Source: Pararhodonellum marinum
Lineage (GTDB): Bacteria > Bacteroidota > Bacteroidia > Cytophagales > Cyclobacteriaceae
Direction of reading: 5' to 3'
DNA length: 64,000 nucleotides
Assembly (NCBI RefSeq): GCF_015354735.1
Contig: NZ_JACEFJ010000012.1
Coordinates: 102,412 to 166,411 of the forward strand
Of this stretch, positions 46,039-54,580 are shown piece after piece. The stretch's first letter is position 1. Each line of letters begins with the position of its first letter. The translations under genes were made by a program, and so were the position numbers. Below the pieces are notes generated by a model. That model worked only from the letters and a program-made list of their open reading frames with translations, was not told the origin of the DNA and did no database searches.

Positions 46039-47129
46039 TATGGCAAATTTCCCCATTTTTTATCTAAATCAAAGGCCAAAAAGCCTTCATCGATCGTTAA
46101 TGGAGAAGTTATGTTATTGAAATAAAGTTGTCCTGTCCCTAAACCCTGAGGTAGAACCGGATTTAAGCCAGAGGTATATTGTGCGATGGCATTCAAGCCT
46201 ACATTACTTTCCAAAGCAGAGGTGATCCACCAGCCAATATTCAAATCAGTTGCCAACTCAATCCATTCCTGCGTTTCTTTTATGCCTCCCAGTAAGGTTG
46301 GTTTTAATATGATAAAAGCTGGATTAATTTCAATGAGAAGTTGGTGCTTTTCATCCCTCCCAAAAACCCCAATCAGTTCTTCATCCAGGGCAATTGGCAA
46401 GGGTGAATGCGCACATAGTTTTGCCATCGCTGTCCATTGCCCTTTTTTGATAGGTTGTTCAATACTGTGAATTTCATATTCAGCTAACTTTACCAATTTT
46501 TGAATGGCTTCGTCAGATGAAAATGCACCATTGGCATCTACCCTCAATTCAATCTCTTCGGCCGAAAATTTATTTCTGATAAATTCAAGGAGCGCACACT
46601 CCTGATCAAATTCTATGGCCCCAATCTTTATTTTGATACAATTAAACCCTTGTTTTAGTTTATCTTTAACCTGCTGAAGCATATTTTCTTTATCACCCAT
46701 CCAGATTAACCCATTGATCGGAATGGCATGGTTTTTTTCCACAAGGGGGCTGTTGATGACAATGCGCCTACCACCATGAACCAAATCCAATAAAGCCATT
46801 TCGAATGCAAATCTGATACTCGGAAGATGAGGGGGAATAAAATGGTGAACGAAGTCAAGTATTTCTTCAAAATGGGCAGGTATGTCATATGCAGTGATTC
46901 GTTCGCAGTAGCTTTTGATGAGCTCCGTAAAATCAGGTATGTCATCTATGCTTAAATTTGGTAATGGGCCTGCTTCCCCCCAGCCTTCAATTCCTACAAA
47001 TTGCTCTGAAGTCAATACAATAAAAAAAGTGTCTCGGGATTGCATCACCCCTCTGGACGTACCTGCTTCAAACTTGAAATTCAACTGGTATTTACTGCAT
47101 TTTGCATTTACTCGGAATGTATTGGACAT
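46038..47129 (-). CDS. menC: o-Succinylbenzoate synthase (enolase superfamily)
   Basis: MenC dehydrates SHCHC to o-succinylbenzoate in menaquinone synthesis. The 363-residue product shows the enolase-superfamily site: the Lys pair in FNCIKIKIGAIEF, metal ligand Asp in LRVDANGAFS, Glu in HSIEQPIKKGQW, Asp/Glu in IALDEELIG, and Lys in FIILKPTLLGG, then WWITSALESNVGLNAIAQY. These match MenC rather than a racemase by the TSALES...GLNA block and by the common use of menaquinone in this phylum. No other men gene is adjacent. It is convergent with the cold-shock gene and divergent from queA. Confidence 0.85.
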   Translation of the reverse strand: MSNTFRVNAKCSKYQLNFKFEAGTSRGVMQSRDTFFIVLTSEQFVGIEGWGEAGPLPNLSIDDIPDFTELIKSYCERITAYDIPAHFEEILDFVHHFIPPHLPSIRFAFEMALLDLVHGGRRIVINSPLVEKNHAIPINGLIWMGDKENMLQQVKDKLKQGFNCIKIKIGAIEFDQECALLEFIRNKFSAEEIELRVDANGAFSSDEAIQKLVKLAEYEIHSIEQPIKKGQWTAMAKLCAHSPLPIALDEELIGVFGRDEKHQLLIEINPAFIILKPTLLGGIKETQEWIELATDLNIGWWITSALESNVGLNAIAQYTSGLNPVLPQGLGTGQLYFNNITSPLTIDEGFLAFDLDKKWGNLP

Positions 47130-47234
47130 AAATGGATAAACTTTGTGAAAACACTATATTTGCAAACGCATTCAGAAGGTCAAAGTTTTGACCCCCAAAC
47201 CTTATTGAACCCTTTCAATCAGAAGTACAATTAC

Positions 47235-48458
47235 ATGAATATACCCGAGATCCCTTTGTTATCCCAATTTCATTATGAACTTCCTGAGGAGCGAATTGCC
47301 AAATTTCCATTGAATGAGCGAGACGCATCCAAGTTGTTGCTATATGAAGAAGGGAGCATCCATCATTGCCATTTTACACAATTGCCTGATCTCTTGCCCA
47401 CTAATACGCTTTTGGTTTTTAATGATACCAAGGTAATTCCTGCAAGGCTAATCTTAAGGAGGGAGTCCGGTGCTAAAATTGAAATCTTCCTTTTAAAGCC
47501 CCATAGCCCAACCACAGAAATTCAACAAATGATGGCTTCCAGAGAGCCTGTAATATGGGAAACCATGATAGGAAACCTAAAAAAATGGAAATCAGGAGAA
47601 AGCCTAATGGGAACTGTATCAATAAACGGGGAAAACTTGCACATTGAAGCCAATCTGGTAGATAAGGAAAAAAGGTTGGTTAAATTCAGCTGGAGCAACT
47701 ACCAGCTGCCGTTTGTCAGTATTGTGGAGGCATCCGGGGAAGTCCCTTTACCACCTTACCTAAATAGAAAGCCGACCGATTTAGACCGACCGAGGTACCA
47801 GACTGTGTATTCAAATGCATCCGGAGCAGTTGCTGCTCCAACTGCAGGATTGCATTTTTCTGAAAGAATGCTCCAAAAAATTGAACACAAAGGAATAAAA
47901 ACCGAATATTTGACCCTTCATGTAAGCGCGGGAACCTTTCAACCTATCAAAGTGGAAGATGTGACTCAGCATCCCATGCACAGTGAGCAGATTTCGGTAA
48001 GCAGGCGCACATTAGCGCAATTAGTGAAACACACAGGAAATGTGGTGGCTGTGGGAACCACTTCCATGCGGACATTGGAAAGCCTTTATTGGTATGGGGT
48101 GAAACTGTTAGAAGATGCTGGTTCGGTATTTCATATTGAAAAATTAGCTCCATATCATTATTCGCAGGAATTACCAAACAAACAAAAGAGTTTTCAGGCT
48201 GTTTTAAACCATATGGTAACCAATGAGTTAGAAACAATCAACGGGTCTACCGAAATTTTTATCATGCCCGGATATACTTTCCACGTTTGCAATGGAATGA
48301 TTACTAATTTTCACCAGCCAGGATCCACATTAATCTTACTCGTTGCAGCTTACACCCGAAACGATTGGAGAAAACTTTACTATGCTGCTTTAGAAAATGG
48401 ATATCGTTTCCTGAGCTATGGAGATAGTAACCTGATTTGGCATCAAAAGATAGAGTGA
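47235..48458 (+). CDS. queA: tRNA ribosyltransferase-isomerase QueA
   Basis: QueA transfers the ribosyl part of SAM to 7-aminomethyl-7-deazaguanine in tRNA, making epoxyqueuosine. From ATG 47235 the product is 407 residues: SQFHYELPEERIAKFPLNER, LVFNDTKVIPARLI, GEVPLPPYLNRKPTDLDRPR, YQTVYSNASGAVAAPTAGLH, VSAGTFQPI, VGTTSMRTLESLYW and MITNFHQPGSTLILLVAAY. A longer open frame from 47040 crosses the menC start and has no family residues, so it is rejected. It is longer than E. coli QueA (356) by an insert near residues 90-110, as in other Bacteroidota. Confidence 0.94.
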   Translation: MNIPEIPLLSQFHYELPEERIAKFPLNERDASKLLLYEEGSIHHCHFTQLPDLLPTNTLLVFNDTKVIPARLILRRESGAKIEIFLLKPHSPTTEIQQMMASREPVIWETMIGNLKKWKSGESLMGTVSINGENLHIEANLVDKEKRLVKFSWSNYQLPFVSIVEASGEVPLPPYLNRKPTDLDRPRYQTVYSNASGAVAAPTAGLHFSERMLQKIEHKGIKTEYLTLHVSAGTFQPIKVEDVTQHPMHSEQISVSRRTLAQLVKHTGNVVAVGTTSMRTLESLYWYGVKLLEDAGSVFHIEKLAPYHYSQELPNKQKSFQAVLNHMVTNELETINGSTEIFIMPGYTFHVCNGMITNFHQPGSTLILLVAAYTRNDWRKLYYAALENGYRFLSYGDSNLIWHQKIE

Positions 48459-48461
48459 CCG

Positions 48462-48881
48462 TTAGTCGTTTCCTCCAGATCCCAATTTGTTGATACCATT
48501 GATCAAATTTTGGTAGTAGGTTCTTCCTACAGGTACTTTTTCTGTTCCTATGCAAATTTCTTTGGGTGAAATGGTTTTGATCTCATCTACGCGAATAATG
48601 TAAGATTTATGAATTCGAATGAAATCTTTGTGCGGTAATACAGACTCAAATTCCTTAAGGATATTTCTCAATGAAAACACCTTATCTCTGGTAACCAAAG
48701 TGGTGTAATTCCCATCCCCCTTGAGCCACATAATGTCTGAAAATCTTACTTTGGTCAAACAACCTTTATCCCGAACAAAAAGAGCATCTTTGATCAACAA
48801 CTCACTCTCCTCTACCAAGTCAGCATTGTGGTCATGCTTTCCATTTGATACATTTTTGATACTTTTTACGATTCCTTCCAT
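48462..48881 (-). CDS. LytTR-domain DNA-binding protein without receiver
   Basis: The 139-residue product has an N-terminal segment of about 40 residues and a LytTR domain: DALFVRDKGCLTKVRFSDIM, WLKGDGNYTTLVTRDKVFSL, ILKEFESVLPHKDFIRIHKS and YIIRVDEIKTI. LytTR proteins bind direct repeats in promoters. No receiver or membrane domain is present, so it is not a standard response regulator. Just upstream (48886-48919) GTTTACT and AGTAAAC form inverted arms, a possible operator. It ends three bases from the queA stop, convergent. A PAS-domain protein lies upstream on the same strand but probably has its own terminator. Confidence 0.85.
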   Translation of the reverse strand: MEGIVKSIKNVSNGKHDHNADLVEESELLIKDALFVRDKGCLTKVRFSDIMWLKGDGNYTTLVTRDKVFSLRNILKEFESVLPHKDFIRIHKSYIIRVDEIKTISPKEICIGTEKVPVGRTYYQNLINGINKLGSGGND

Positions 48882-49104
48882 GACGGTTTACTTTAAAATA
48901 AATTTTATAAACAGTAAACAGCTAAGATGACATTTTGTTTTTTGGGGGCTAAAAAAGAAAAACCAGCGAAAAATTCATTTCCAATCACCCATTGGTTGCG
49001 GATAATTTATAGAAATCAATTTAAGGATTTACATTCGTACGGAGATGTGTCTTCTAAGCGAAAGTTTAAGACGTGTAGATGAGGAAACTATTGATCCAGC
49101 AAAT

Positions 49105-49138
49105 AAAAAAGGGAGCAAAAAATAACCCTGACTCCCCA
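49105..49138 (-). terminator. Probable terminator behind the PAS protein gene (minus strand)
   Basis: On the minus strand GGGAGT / GCTCCC with a 13-base loop is followed by six T (49105-49110 are A on the plus strand). It lies about 70 bases behind the PAS gene stop at 49208. The rest of 48882-49207 holds no gene. Confidence 0.5.
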
Positions 49139-49207
49139 AACAGTAATAGAAAAATATCTCTAAAAATGCAAAACAACTCCAATACCTAATCCCAAAAAAT
49201 AAAAGTC

Positions 49208-50254
49208 TTATTCTCTTACAGAAGTAATTTTGTGAACATTGTTTCTGATTTGTTGATCCATCTCCTCTGCCAAAGGTTTCAACAATTTAAAATACTTTTG
49301 ATTTTCCTTATCCAATTGTTCATGGTCAATCAAATCCAATAAACCCATCAAAGAAGATAAAGGTGATCTTATTACATGAGACTGCATGTGGGTCAATTCC
49401 CTAAGCATGGCTTCTTTGGCTTCCAATTGTGATGCACAGCGCCTTACATAGTTGATATTCTTGATGCTGACTGTGACAGCAAAGATTTTCTTATGTGTAT
49501 CGAAAACAGGCACGAATTTAAAATTATACCAAACATCATTTTGATTTTGATCTTCGATTGCTACTTCCATTTCCCCAGCCCCTCCAAGGAAAGCCTCTTG
49601 TATAGCACTGTATAAATCTATCTGACTGAGGGATATCAAGAACTTCTTGACGCTGTCACCGGCCTGCAAGGATTTTCCAAATAATTCTTCCAATTCCCGA
49701 TGGGCATATCTGTTGATCTCAATCACTTTACAATTGCCATCAATCATCACCATACCTTCTTCCAAATTATCCAGCAGGGATTGATTGATGAGATCTCTTG
49801 TTTTTAATTTCTCTTTATAGGTATATTCTTCCTGAATATCCTTGATGATAACTGTAAGCCCCACTGCAGACGGAAAAACAGAAACTCGGTACCAAGTAGA
49901 ACTGATGCCATTAAACTCTTCAAAGTGAACAGCTTGATTGGTCATTTTGGCTTCCTTGAAATAAAGCGCATAATGATACATGGAGTATGCTGGAAAAATC
50001 TGCCAGATGTTTTTATCTACAATATCAGCCTTGTTGATCCCAAGGTAATCCAAGGCTACCTGATTGATTTCCAGAAAGCGCCATTGTGGATCTAAATGAA
50101 AAATACCATCCTCCAACTGGTTCAATACGGTGTGAAAAAAAGATTGATAATCCTCTTTTTCCATGGTATTTCTGTGACCTATTTGGTTTACTTGAGGCAT
50201 AGGCGAAAAAAATTTATCGGATGTTTTCTTGAAAATAAAATCTTTCTTAAACAT
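49208..50254 (-). CDS. PAS-domain sensor protein with H-box-like end but no ATPase domain
   Basis: The 348-residue product has a basic, unstructured start, PAS 1 (about residues 38-145; HTVLNQLEDGIFHLDPQWRF, WYRVSVFPSAVGLTVIIKDI) and PAS 2 (about 155-275; LLDNLEEGMVMIDGNCKVIE, WYNFKFVPVFDTHKKIFAVT). A helical end follows with LTHMQSHVIRSPLSSLMGLL, which looks like the dimerisation and phospho-His helix of a histidine kinase. The protein then stops: no N, G1 or G2 box follows. It may be a sensor that dimerises without phosphorylating, or it may pair with another kinase. The LytTR gene follows on the same strand after 326 bases. Confidence 0.82.
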   Translation of the reverse strand: MFKKDFIFKKTSDKFFSPMPQVNQIGHRNTMEKEDYQSFFHTVLNQLEDGIFHLDPQWRFLEINQVALDYLGINKADIVDKNIWQIFPAYSMYHYALYFKEAKMTNQAVHFEEFNGISSTWYRVSVFPSAVGLTVIIKDIQEEYTYKEKLKTRDLINQSLLDNLEEGMVMIDGNCKVIEINRYAHRELEELFGKSLQAGDSVKKFLISLSQIDLYSAIQEAFLGGAGEMEVAIEDQNQNDVWYNFKFVPVFDTHKKIFAVTVSIKNINYVRRCASQLEAKEAMLRELTHMQSHVIRSPLSSLMGLLDLIDHEQLDKENQKYFKLLKPLAEEMDQQIRNNVHKITSVRE

Positions 50255-50518
50255 AAAAAACCTTCCTTTAAAATGAATAAACTGACTAAAATCTAAATTG
50301 TATTTTTTAAATAAATTTCTTGCACAATATATAAATAAATATTTACAACATGCAAATCCTGATTTAACAAAATTTAAATTTATTTTACAGACTTTTTCAG
50401 AATATAATTTTAAACAATAAAAAAGAATTTTCCAATACTGATTTTTGCCTTTTAAAGTAAATTCTAGGGTAAAAAAATTTTTACAGAATTATAAATGATT
50501 TTTAGGCCGTAGAGGCAA

Positions 50519-50538
50519 ATCCCCTGAAAACAGGGGGT
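50519..50538. other. GC-rich hairpin in AT-rich intergenic DNA
   Basis: CCCCTG and CAGGGG form a stem around AAAA (50521-50536). It is not followed by a T run on either strand, so a terminator is unlikely. The wider stretch 50255-50642 holds no gene; besides this hairpin and the inverted repeat at 50553 it is AT-rich. Confidence 0.6.
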
Positions 50539-50552
50539 TATTTTAAAAAAGA

Positions 50553-50575
50553 ACCTTAAAGTAATACTTTAAGGT
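50553..50575. promoter_or_regulatory. 23-bp perfect inverted repeat, operator-like
   Basis: ACCTTAAAGT (50553-50562) and ACTTTAAGGT (50566-50575) are perfect 10-bp arms around AAT. It lies between the PAS gene start (50254) and the dinB stop (50643), about 300 bases upstream of the PAS gene. Confidence 0.55.
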
Positions 50576-50642
50576 AAGGACAGGGTTTCCTTTGCCTGCA
50601 GTGAAAAAATGGATTTTTGTATAGGTTAAAAAGGTTTGAAAG

Positions 50643-51089
50643 TTAGGGCTTTCCTTCGTAAAATATGTAATCAGTCACTGGCGGAGTAATGCCTTTAGAT
50701 CTGAGATCAGAAATAACCTGCCCCCTGTGGTGGGTGGTATGGTTTCCGACATGAAATAAAATATCCACCACGTTCTTTTGATGAAAAACACCCCTGCTGT
50801 TGCGATAAGAAATCAGGCCTTCGAGAGGTACCTGTTCCAATACTTCAAGGCTATCATGATAATTCTGCTCATTCAAGCGTTGCCAGTCATTGAGAGCAAT
50901 CCTTTCAAAAACTCCCCTTTCTGGCCTTCCCATTATCCTAGCCATCCAAATCTGATGTGCATTTAGGATATGGGCATACAATTCAAAGGTCCTTTCAGTA
51001 ACTTCCCTCTGATTTTCCTCTATGACCTGAATAAGCTTTTGATTGGTCTCGTGGTGGTACTTAAACACTTTTTTAAATAATGCTTTCAT
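50643..51089 (-). CDS. DinB-family protein
   Basis: From ATG 51089 the product is 148 residues, a four-helix DinB/DfsB-type protein. Metal-binding His candidates are in YAHILNAHQIWMARIMG and in DILFHVGNHTTHHRGQVISD. Such proteins are thiol-dependent metal enzymes or of unknown function. An earlier start at 51152 would add hydrophobic residues with no family match and is rejected. It precedes the serine hydrolase's stop by 72 bases on the same strand. Confidence 0.88.
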   Translation of the reverse strand: MKALFKKVFKYHHETNQKLIQVIEENQREVTERTFELYAHILNAHQIWMARIMGRPERGVFERIALNDWQRLNEQNYHDSLEVLEQVPLEGLISYRNSRGVFHQKNVVDILFHVGNHTTHHRGQVISDLRSKGITPPVTDYIFYEGKP

Positions 51090-51161
51090 CTCAAAAAACG
51101 GAATGTGAAAGTAAAGACAATATAACTTCAAATTTGTACGAGAAAATAACATTAATGTCCA

Positions 51162-52292
51162 TCATGGTATTACTTTGGTTAAAGCAGTCCAAATATCCTC
51201 TAACAAAAGAAATGGGACAAGAGCATCATCTGGATTATCGCCCATACGGATCAAAACAAGATTCTGTGAAGGAACCACGGAAACAAACTGCCCATCTCTA
51301 CCCATTCCAGAATACATATCTGCTGGACCTGATGGAATGGGCGCTCCGGAGAATACCATTCTAAGCCTTGGGACCATAAAACTGCTGGATTGATTTAACC
51401 ACCATAAATATCCATAGTTCTCATTGAGATTTTGGCTGGGATTGATCATTTCATTTAAGAACCCCTTGTCCTCTAGGATGACGTCATCAGACCATTTTCC
51501 CTCAGCAAGCATCAGTAATCCAAAGCGAGCCATAGACCTGGCATTGCTGAAATAAACATGGTTATCCCCTACCCAAACCCATTGGCCATTCATACCGATT
51601 GGTTTTGCGAGGTTGTCACTGAAATACTGTGTAAATGGACTACCGACTGCTTCGGAAACGACTTTTTCCAAAAGGGTATAAGGGGCATTGTGATATGACC
51701 AACGAGTTCCTGGTGCTGCCAAATATTGAAGATCAGCAGGTGAAGTACCGTCTAAGTTGCCTGAATCATCCAAACCAGTAGTCATGTTCAATTGGTGAAA
51801 GATGGTGATGCCAGCCTCCTGTGACGGTGTAAGGCTTGTCCAACCTTCACCTAAGTATTGATAAGTGGGATCATTAATGGACAATGAACCAGCTTCTTGA
51901 GCCAAACCAACGGTAAATGCCGTCAAGGTCTTCCCCGCTGAGGCCCAATACCAGGGCGTATCTCTTGTAAAAGGAGCATTTCCTATCAGATTTTGACCAA
52001 AGTACGCTTCCACCACAATTTTGCCATCTTTTAATAGCAAAAATGCCCTAGTGCCCTTTAGTTCCAAATTCAATAACAAATCTTCTAATTCGCTGGTATT
52101 CCATCCCAAAGCCTCTGGATCTATCGTGTCCCACTGTGTACCTTCAAGGGGCGGAAAATAGAGGGCGGAACTTGGTGCTGGGTTAGGACTTGATTCTTGG
52201 TTACATCCCCAAAAAAATACCACCCCCAAAAGAAAGAAGTATATTAAAATCTTGGCTGCTGAACAAAGAAAAGCATCACCTGTTTTCAGCAT
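51162..52292 (-). CDS. Serine hydrolase lipoprotein of the class C beta-lactamase fold
   Basis: From ATG 52292 the product is 376 residues, with a signal ILIYFFLLGVVFFWGC and lipid-anchored Cys. An ATG-less or longer start at 52352 would add 20 residues before it. The fold motifs are SxxK in WASAGKTLTAF, YxN as YHN in WSYHNAPYTLLE, and a final YSGMGRDGQFVSVVPSQN in place of the KTG/HxG motif. It should act on an ester or peptide substrate in the envelope; a role as a true beta-lactamase is unlikely given the third motif. It belongs to the broad Beta-lactamase (PF00144) group, found in many Bacteroidota. Confidence 0.88.
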   Translation of the reverse strand: MLKTGDAFLCSAAKILIYFFLLGVVFFWGCNQESSPNPAPSSALYFPPLEGTQWDTIDPEALGWNTSELEDLLLNLELKGTRAFLLLKDGKIVVEAYFGQNLIGNAPFTRDTPWYWASAGKTLTAFTVGLAQEAGSLSINDPTYQYLGEGWTSLTPSQEAGITIFHQLNMTTGLDDSGNLDGTSPADLQYLAAPGTRWSYHNAPYTLLEKVVSEAVGSPFTQYFSDNLAKPIGMNGQWVWVGDNHVYFSNARSMARFGLLMLAEGKWSDDVILEDKGFLNEMINPSQNLNENYGYLWWLNQSSSFMVPRLRMVFSGAPIPSGPADMYSGMGRDGQFVSVVPSQNLVLIRMGDNPDDALVPFLLLEDIWTALTKVIP

Positions 52293-52527
52293 GCACTCAA
52301 ATTGATGTTTCGATTTTAATCGAAGCTGATTCAATGATACTGCTGCCCTCATGCTATACTGAATTTTTTGTACGAGTTTCGGTAATCTTACACATAAAAA
52401 TTAAATACAATCAACCCGATAAACGTTGATTTGAGTAGTAGTAATATCCTGATTTGCATAAATTTCGTCTTTGGACAGGTTATCTCATCCAGCATGTAAC
52501 CATCTGAAAAGTCAGAGTCTATTTATG

Positions 52528-52917
52528 CTAACCTTGATAATTCTTTTTGGTCAGCAACTTCCCTAAAGCATCATATGTCCTCCACTCCCCTTTTTTTTGG
52601 CCTGCAGAATAGGTTCCTTCATCTCTCAGCATTCCATTGGGATGATAACGCCTCCAGTGGCCGGTTTTGATATCATCATCAAAAAAACCCGTCTGCATCA
52701 ACTGTCCATTTTCACGCCACCATTTCCATTCACCGGTCATTTTATCATTCTCAAATTTACCAATAGATTTTAATCTTCCATTCAGGAGGTAATATTTCCA
52801 TTCTCCTGTCTTTTTCCCATTTTTAAAAAAGCCTTCTGAGGCCAAGGAACCGTCTTTGAAGTAATTTTGAACAGGTCCTTCTTTCGTAGTTTCAAATGTC
52901 GTTTCTTTATTGGCCAT
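52528..52917 (-). CDS. MORN-repeat protein (YwqK-like)
   Basis: The 129-residue product is made of about five short MORN-type repeats of 23 residues: NYFKDGSLASEGFFKNGKKT, GEWKYYLLNGRLKSIGKFEN, GEWKWWRENGQLMQTGFFDD, GHWRRYHPNGMLRDEGTYSA and GEWRTYDALGKLL. There is no signal peptide. Databases often label such proteins YwqK family antitoxin, but no toxin gene is adjacent here and the label is not supported by context. Function unknown. Confidence 0.88.
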   Translation of the reverse strand: MANKETTFETTKEGPVQNYFKDGSLASEGFFKNGKKTGEWKYYLLNGRLKSIGKFENDKMTGEWKWWRENGQLMQTGFFDDDIKTGHWRRYHPNGMLRDEGTYSAGQKKGEWRTYDALGKLLTKKNYQG

Positions 52918-53156
52918 TATATTTATCTAAGAATGGAGTTAATAGGGTAAAATAACTTATTTTCTTCCGTTTTCCTAGAACATGACTTAAAACACCCAAT
53001 ATTTTAAAATAATTTAATCTGAATACCTCTATTTTCTATGGAAAAACCTCTTTTAAATATTTGTTCATTCAGTTTAGTTTGTTAATTCGTGGAAATGATC
53101 CGAAATACCATATTTTTTTTTATAACTTTAAGCCTTCATCCTATTAAACTAAAATT

Positions 53157-53543
53157 ATGAAAATCGCATTGATTGCCCATGATGGTAAAAAAGCTGACAT
53201 GGTGCATTTTCTCAGTGGATTCAAAGATAAACTTCAACACATCAATGTTTCCCTTGTAGCTACAGGTACCACGGGATCTCACATAGAAAAAGCTGGTTTT
53301 AAAGTTCAAAAGTTGCTTTCCGGCCCAATAGGCGGAGATGCCCAAATAGCAGCAATGGCTGCTCAGAAAGAATTGGACTTGGTTATTTTTTTTAGAGACC
53401 CACTTGACAAGCATCCTCATGAGCCTGATGTTCAAATGTTAATGCGGATCTGTGATGTACACAATATCCCCCTCGCCACCAATCCCGCCTCTGCTGAATT
53501 GATGTTCAAACATTTAACCACCGCCGTTTACGATGGAAAATAA
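53157..53543 (+). CDS. mgsA: Methylglyoxal synthase
   Basis: MgsA converts dihydroxyacetone phosphate to methylglyoxal and phosphate, relieving a build-up of triose phosphates. The 128-residue product has [50 protein letters not shown] (catalytic Asp61), [20 protein letters not shown] (Asp81, His86/88) and [13 protein letters not shown], all as expected. The length is slightly below that of E. coli MgsA (152). Its end overlaps the pfkA start by 11 bases, so the two are translationally coupled. Upstream lies about 240 bases without a gene. Confidence 0.95.
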   Translation: MKIALIAHDGKKADMVHFLSGFKDKLQHINVSLVATGTTGSHIEKAGFKVQKLLSGPIGGDAQIAAMAAQKELDLVIFFRDPLDKHPHEPDVQMLMRICDVHNIPLATNPASAELMFKHLTTAVYDGK

Positions 53544-54519
53544 AACCATTTCTAGGATCGGTGTGCTCACCTCTGGAGGTGATGCACCAGGAATGAATGC
53601 TGCCATCAGAGCAGTGGTCAGGACCTGCAAATACTATAATTTAGAATCATACGGCATCTATCGGGGATATGAGGGGATGATTCTCAATGATATCAGAAAA
53701 CTCGAAACCAAAGACGTGGCCTACATTTTAGAAAGAGGCGGTACATTTCTAAAATCAGCAAGAAGTGCAGAGTTCCGAACTACAGAAGGAAGAAAAAAGG
53801 CATTTGATAACCTTCAAAAACACAACATCAATGCTTTGGTAGTGATTGGTGGAGATGGTTCTTTGACTGGTGCCCATTTATTCTTTGAAGAATTCGGCAT
53901 TCCAGCTGTGGGATTGCCAGGTACCATTGACAATGACCTTTCCGGAACGGACAGCACCATAGGATTTGATACCGCCTGCAATACCGCCATCCAAGCCATT
54001 GATAAAATCAGGGATACGGCATCCTCTCATGATAGACTTTTTTTCGTAGAAGTTATGGGAAGAGATGCCGGATTTATAGCCATCAATGCGGGAATAGGCA
54101 GCGGGGCTGCAGCTACCCTGATTCCTGAAAAGAAAATGCCAGTTGAAACCCTTATTGAGAGGCTTAAATCAAGAGCCAAAGCCAAAAAGCAATCCAATAT
54201 TGTGATCGTCGCAGAAGGTGGAAAAAGCGGTGGTGCGATGGAAATATCCGAAAAAGTCAGAAAAATCCTACCAGGATATGACATCAAAGTAACCATACTC
54301 GGTCACCTTCAGAGAGGTGGATCGCCTTCCTCATTTGATAGATTGTTGGCCAGCAAATTGGGCGTAGCTGCGGTGGAAGGCCTTATTCAGGGTAAATACG
54401 ATGTAATGGCTGGGATCATCAACAACAAGGTCGTATATACTCCAATCAAAAGAGCCATCGTAGATGACAAAAGCGTGGATGAGGATGACTTCAGGGTAGC
54501 TAAAATCCTTTCAACCTAA
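53533..54519 (+). CDS. pfkA: ATP-dependent 6-phosphofructokinase
   Basis: PfkA phosphorylates fructose 6-phosphate in the committed step of glycolysis. The 328-residue product has [66 protein letters not shown] (catalytic Asp), [25 protein letters not shown] and [20 protein letters not shown]. Gly in GGDGS (rather than an Asp seen in PPi-dependent enzymes) points to ATP as donor. It overlaps mgsA, so the entry to lower glycolysis and its overflow valve are made together. Confidence 0.96.
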   Translation: MENKTISRIGVLTSGGDAPGMNAAIRAVVRTCKYYNLESYGIYRGYEGMILNDIRKLETKDVAYILERGGTFLKSARSAEFRTTEGRKKAFDNLQKHNINALVVIGGDGSLTGAHLFFEEFGIPAVGLPGTIDNDLSGTDSTIGFDTACNTAIQAIDKIRDTASSHDRLFFVEVMGRDAGFIAINAGIGSGAAATLIPEKKMPVETLIERLKSRAKAKKQSNIVIVAEGGKSGGAMEISEKVRKILPGYDIKVTILGHLQRGGSPSSFDRLLASKLGVAAVEGLIQGKYDVMAGIINNKVVYTPIKRAIVDDKSVDEDDFRVAKILST

Positions 54520-54546
54520 ATAAATTGCAAGTCTTGAAAAATGAGA

Positions 54547-54572
54547 GGGAGCCAAAGTAATATTGGTCTCCC
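54547..54572. terminator. Hairpin between convergent pfkA and porE-like genes
   Basis: GGGAGCCAA pairs with TTGGTCTCCC with one bulge. The following T content is weak, so its strength as a terminator is uncertain. Confidence 0.4.
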
Positions 54573-54580
54573 ACTTTCTA

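Noticed and set aside
47040..47234. A 65-residue N-terminal extension of QueA
   Set aside because: It runs across the menC start region and has no QueA residues; ATG 47235 gives the normal family start.
48462..50254. A LytTR-PAS operon
   Set aside because: A probable minus-strand terminator (49105-49138) and a 326-base gap lie between the two genes, so co-transcription is not assumed.
52528..52917. Toxin-antitoxin module with a YwqK antitoxin
   Set aside because: Only a MORN-repeat protein is present; no small toxin-like gene adjoins it.
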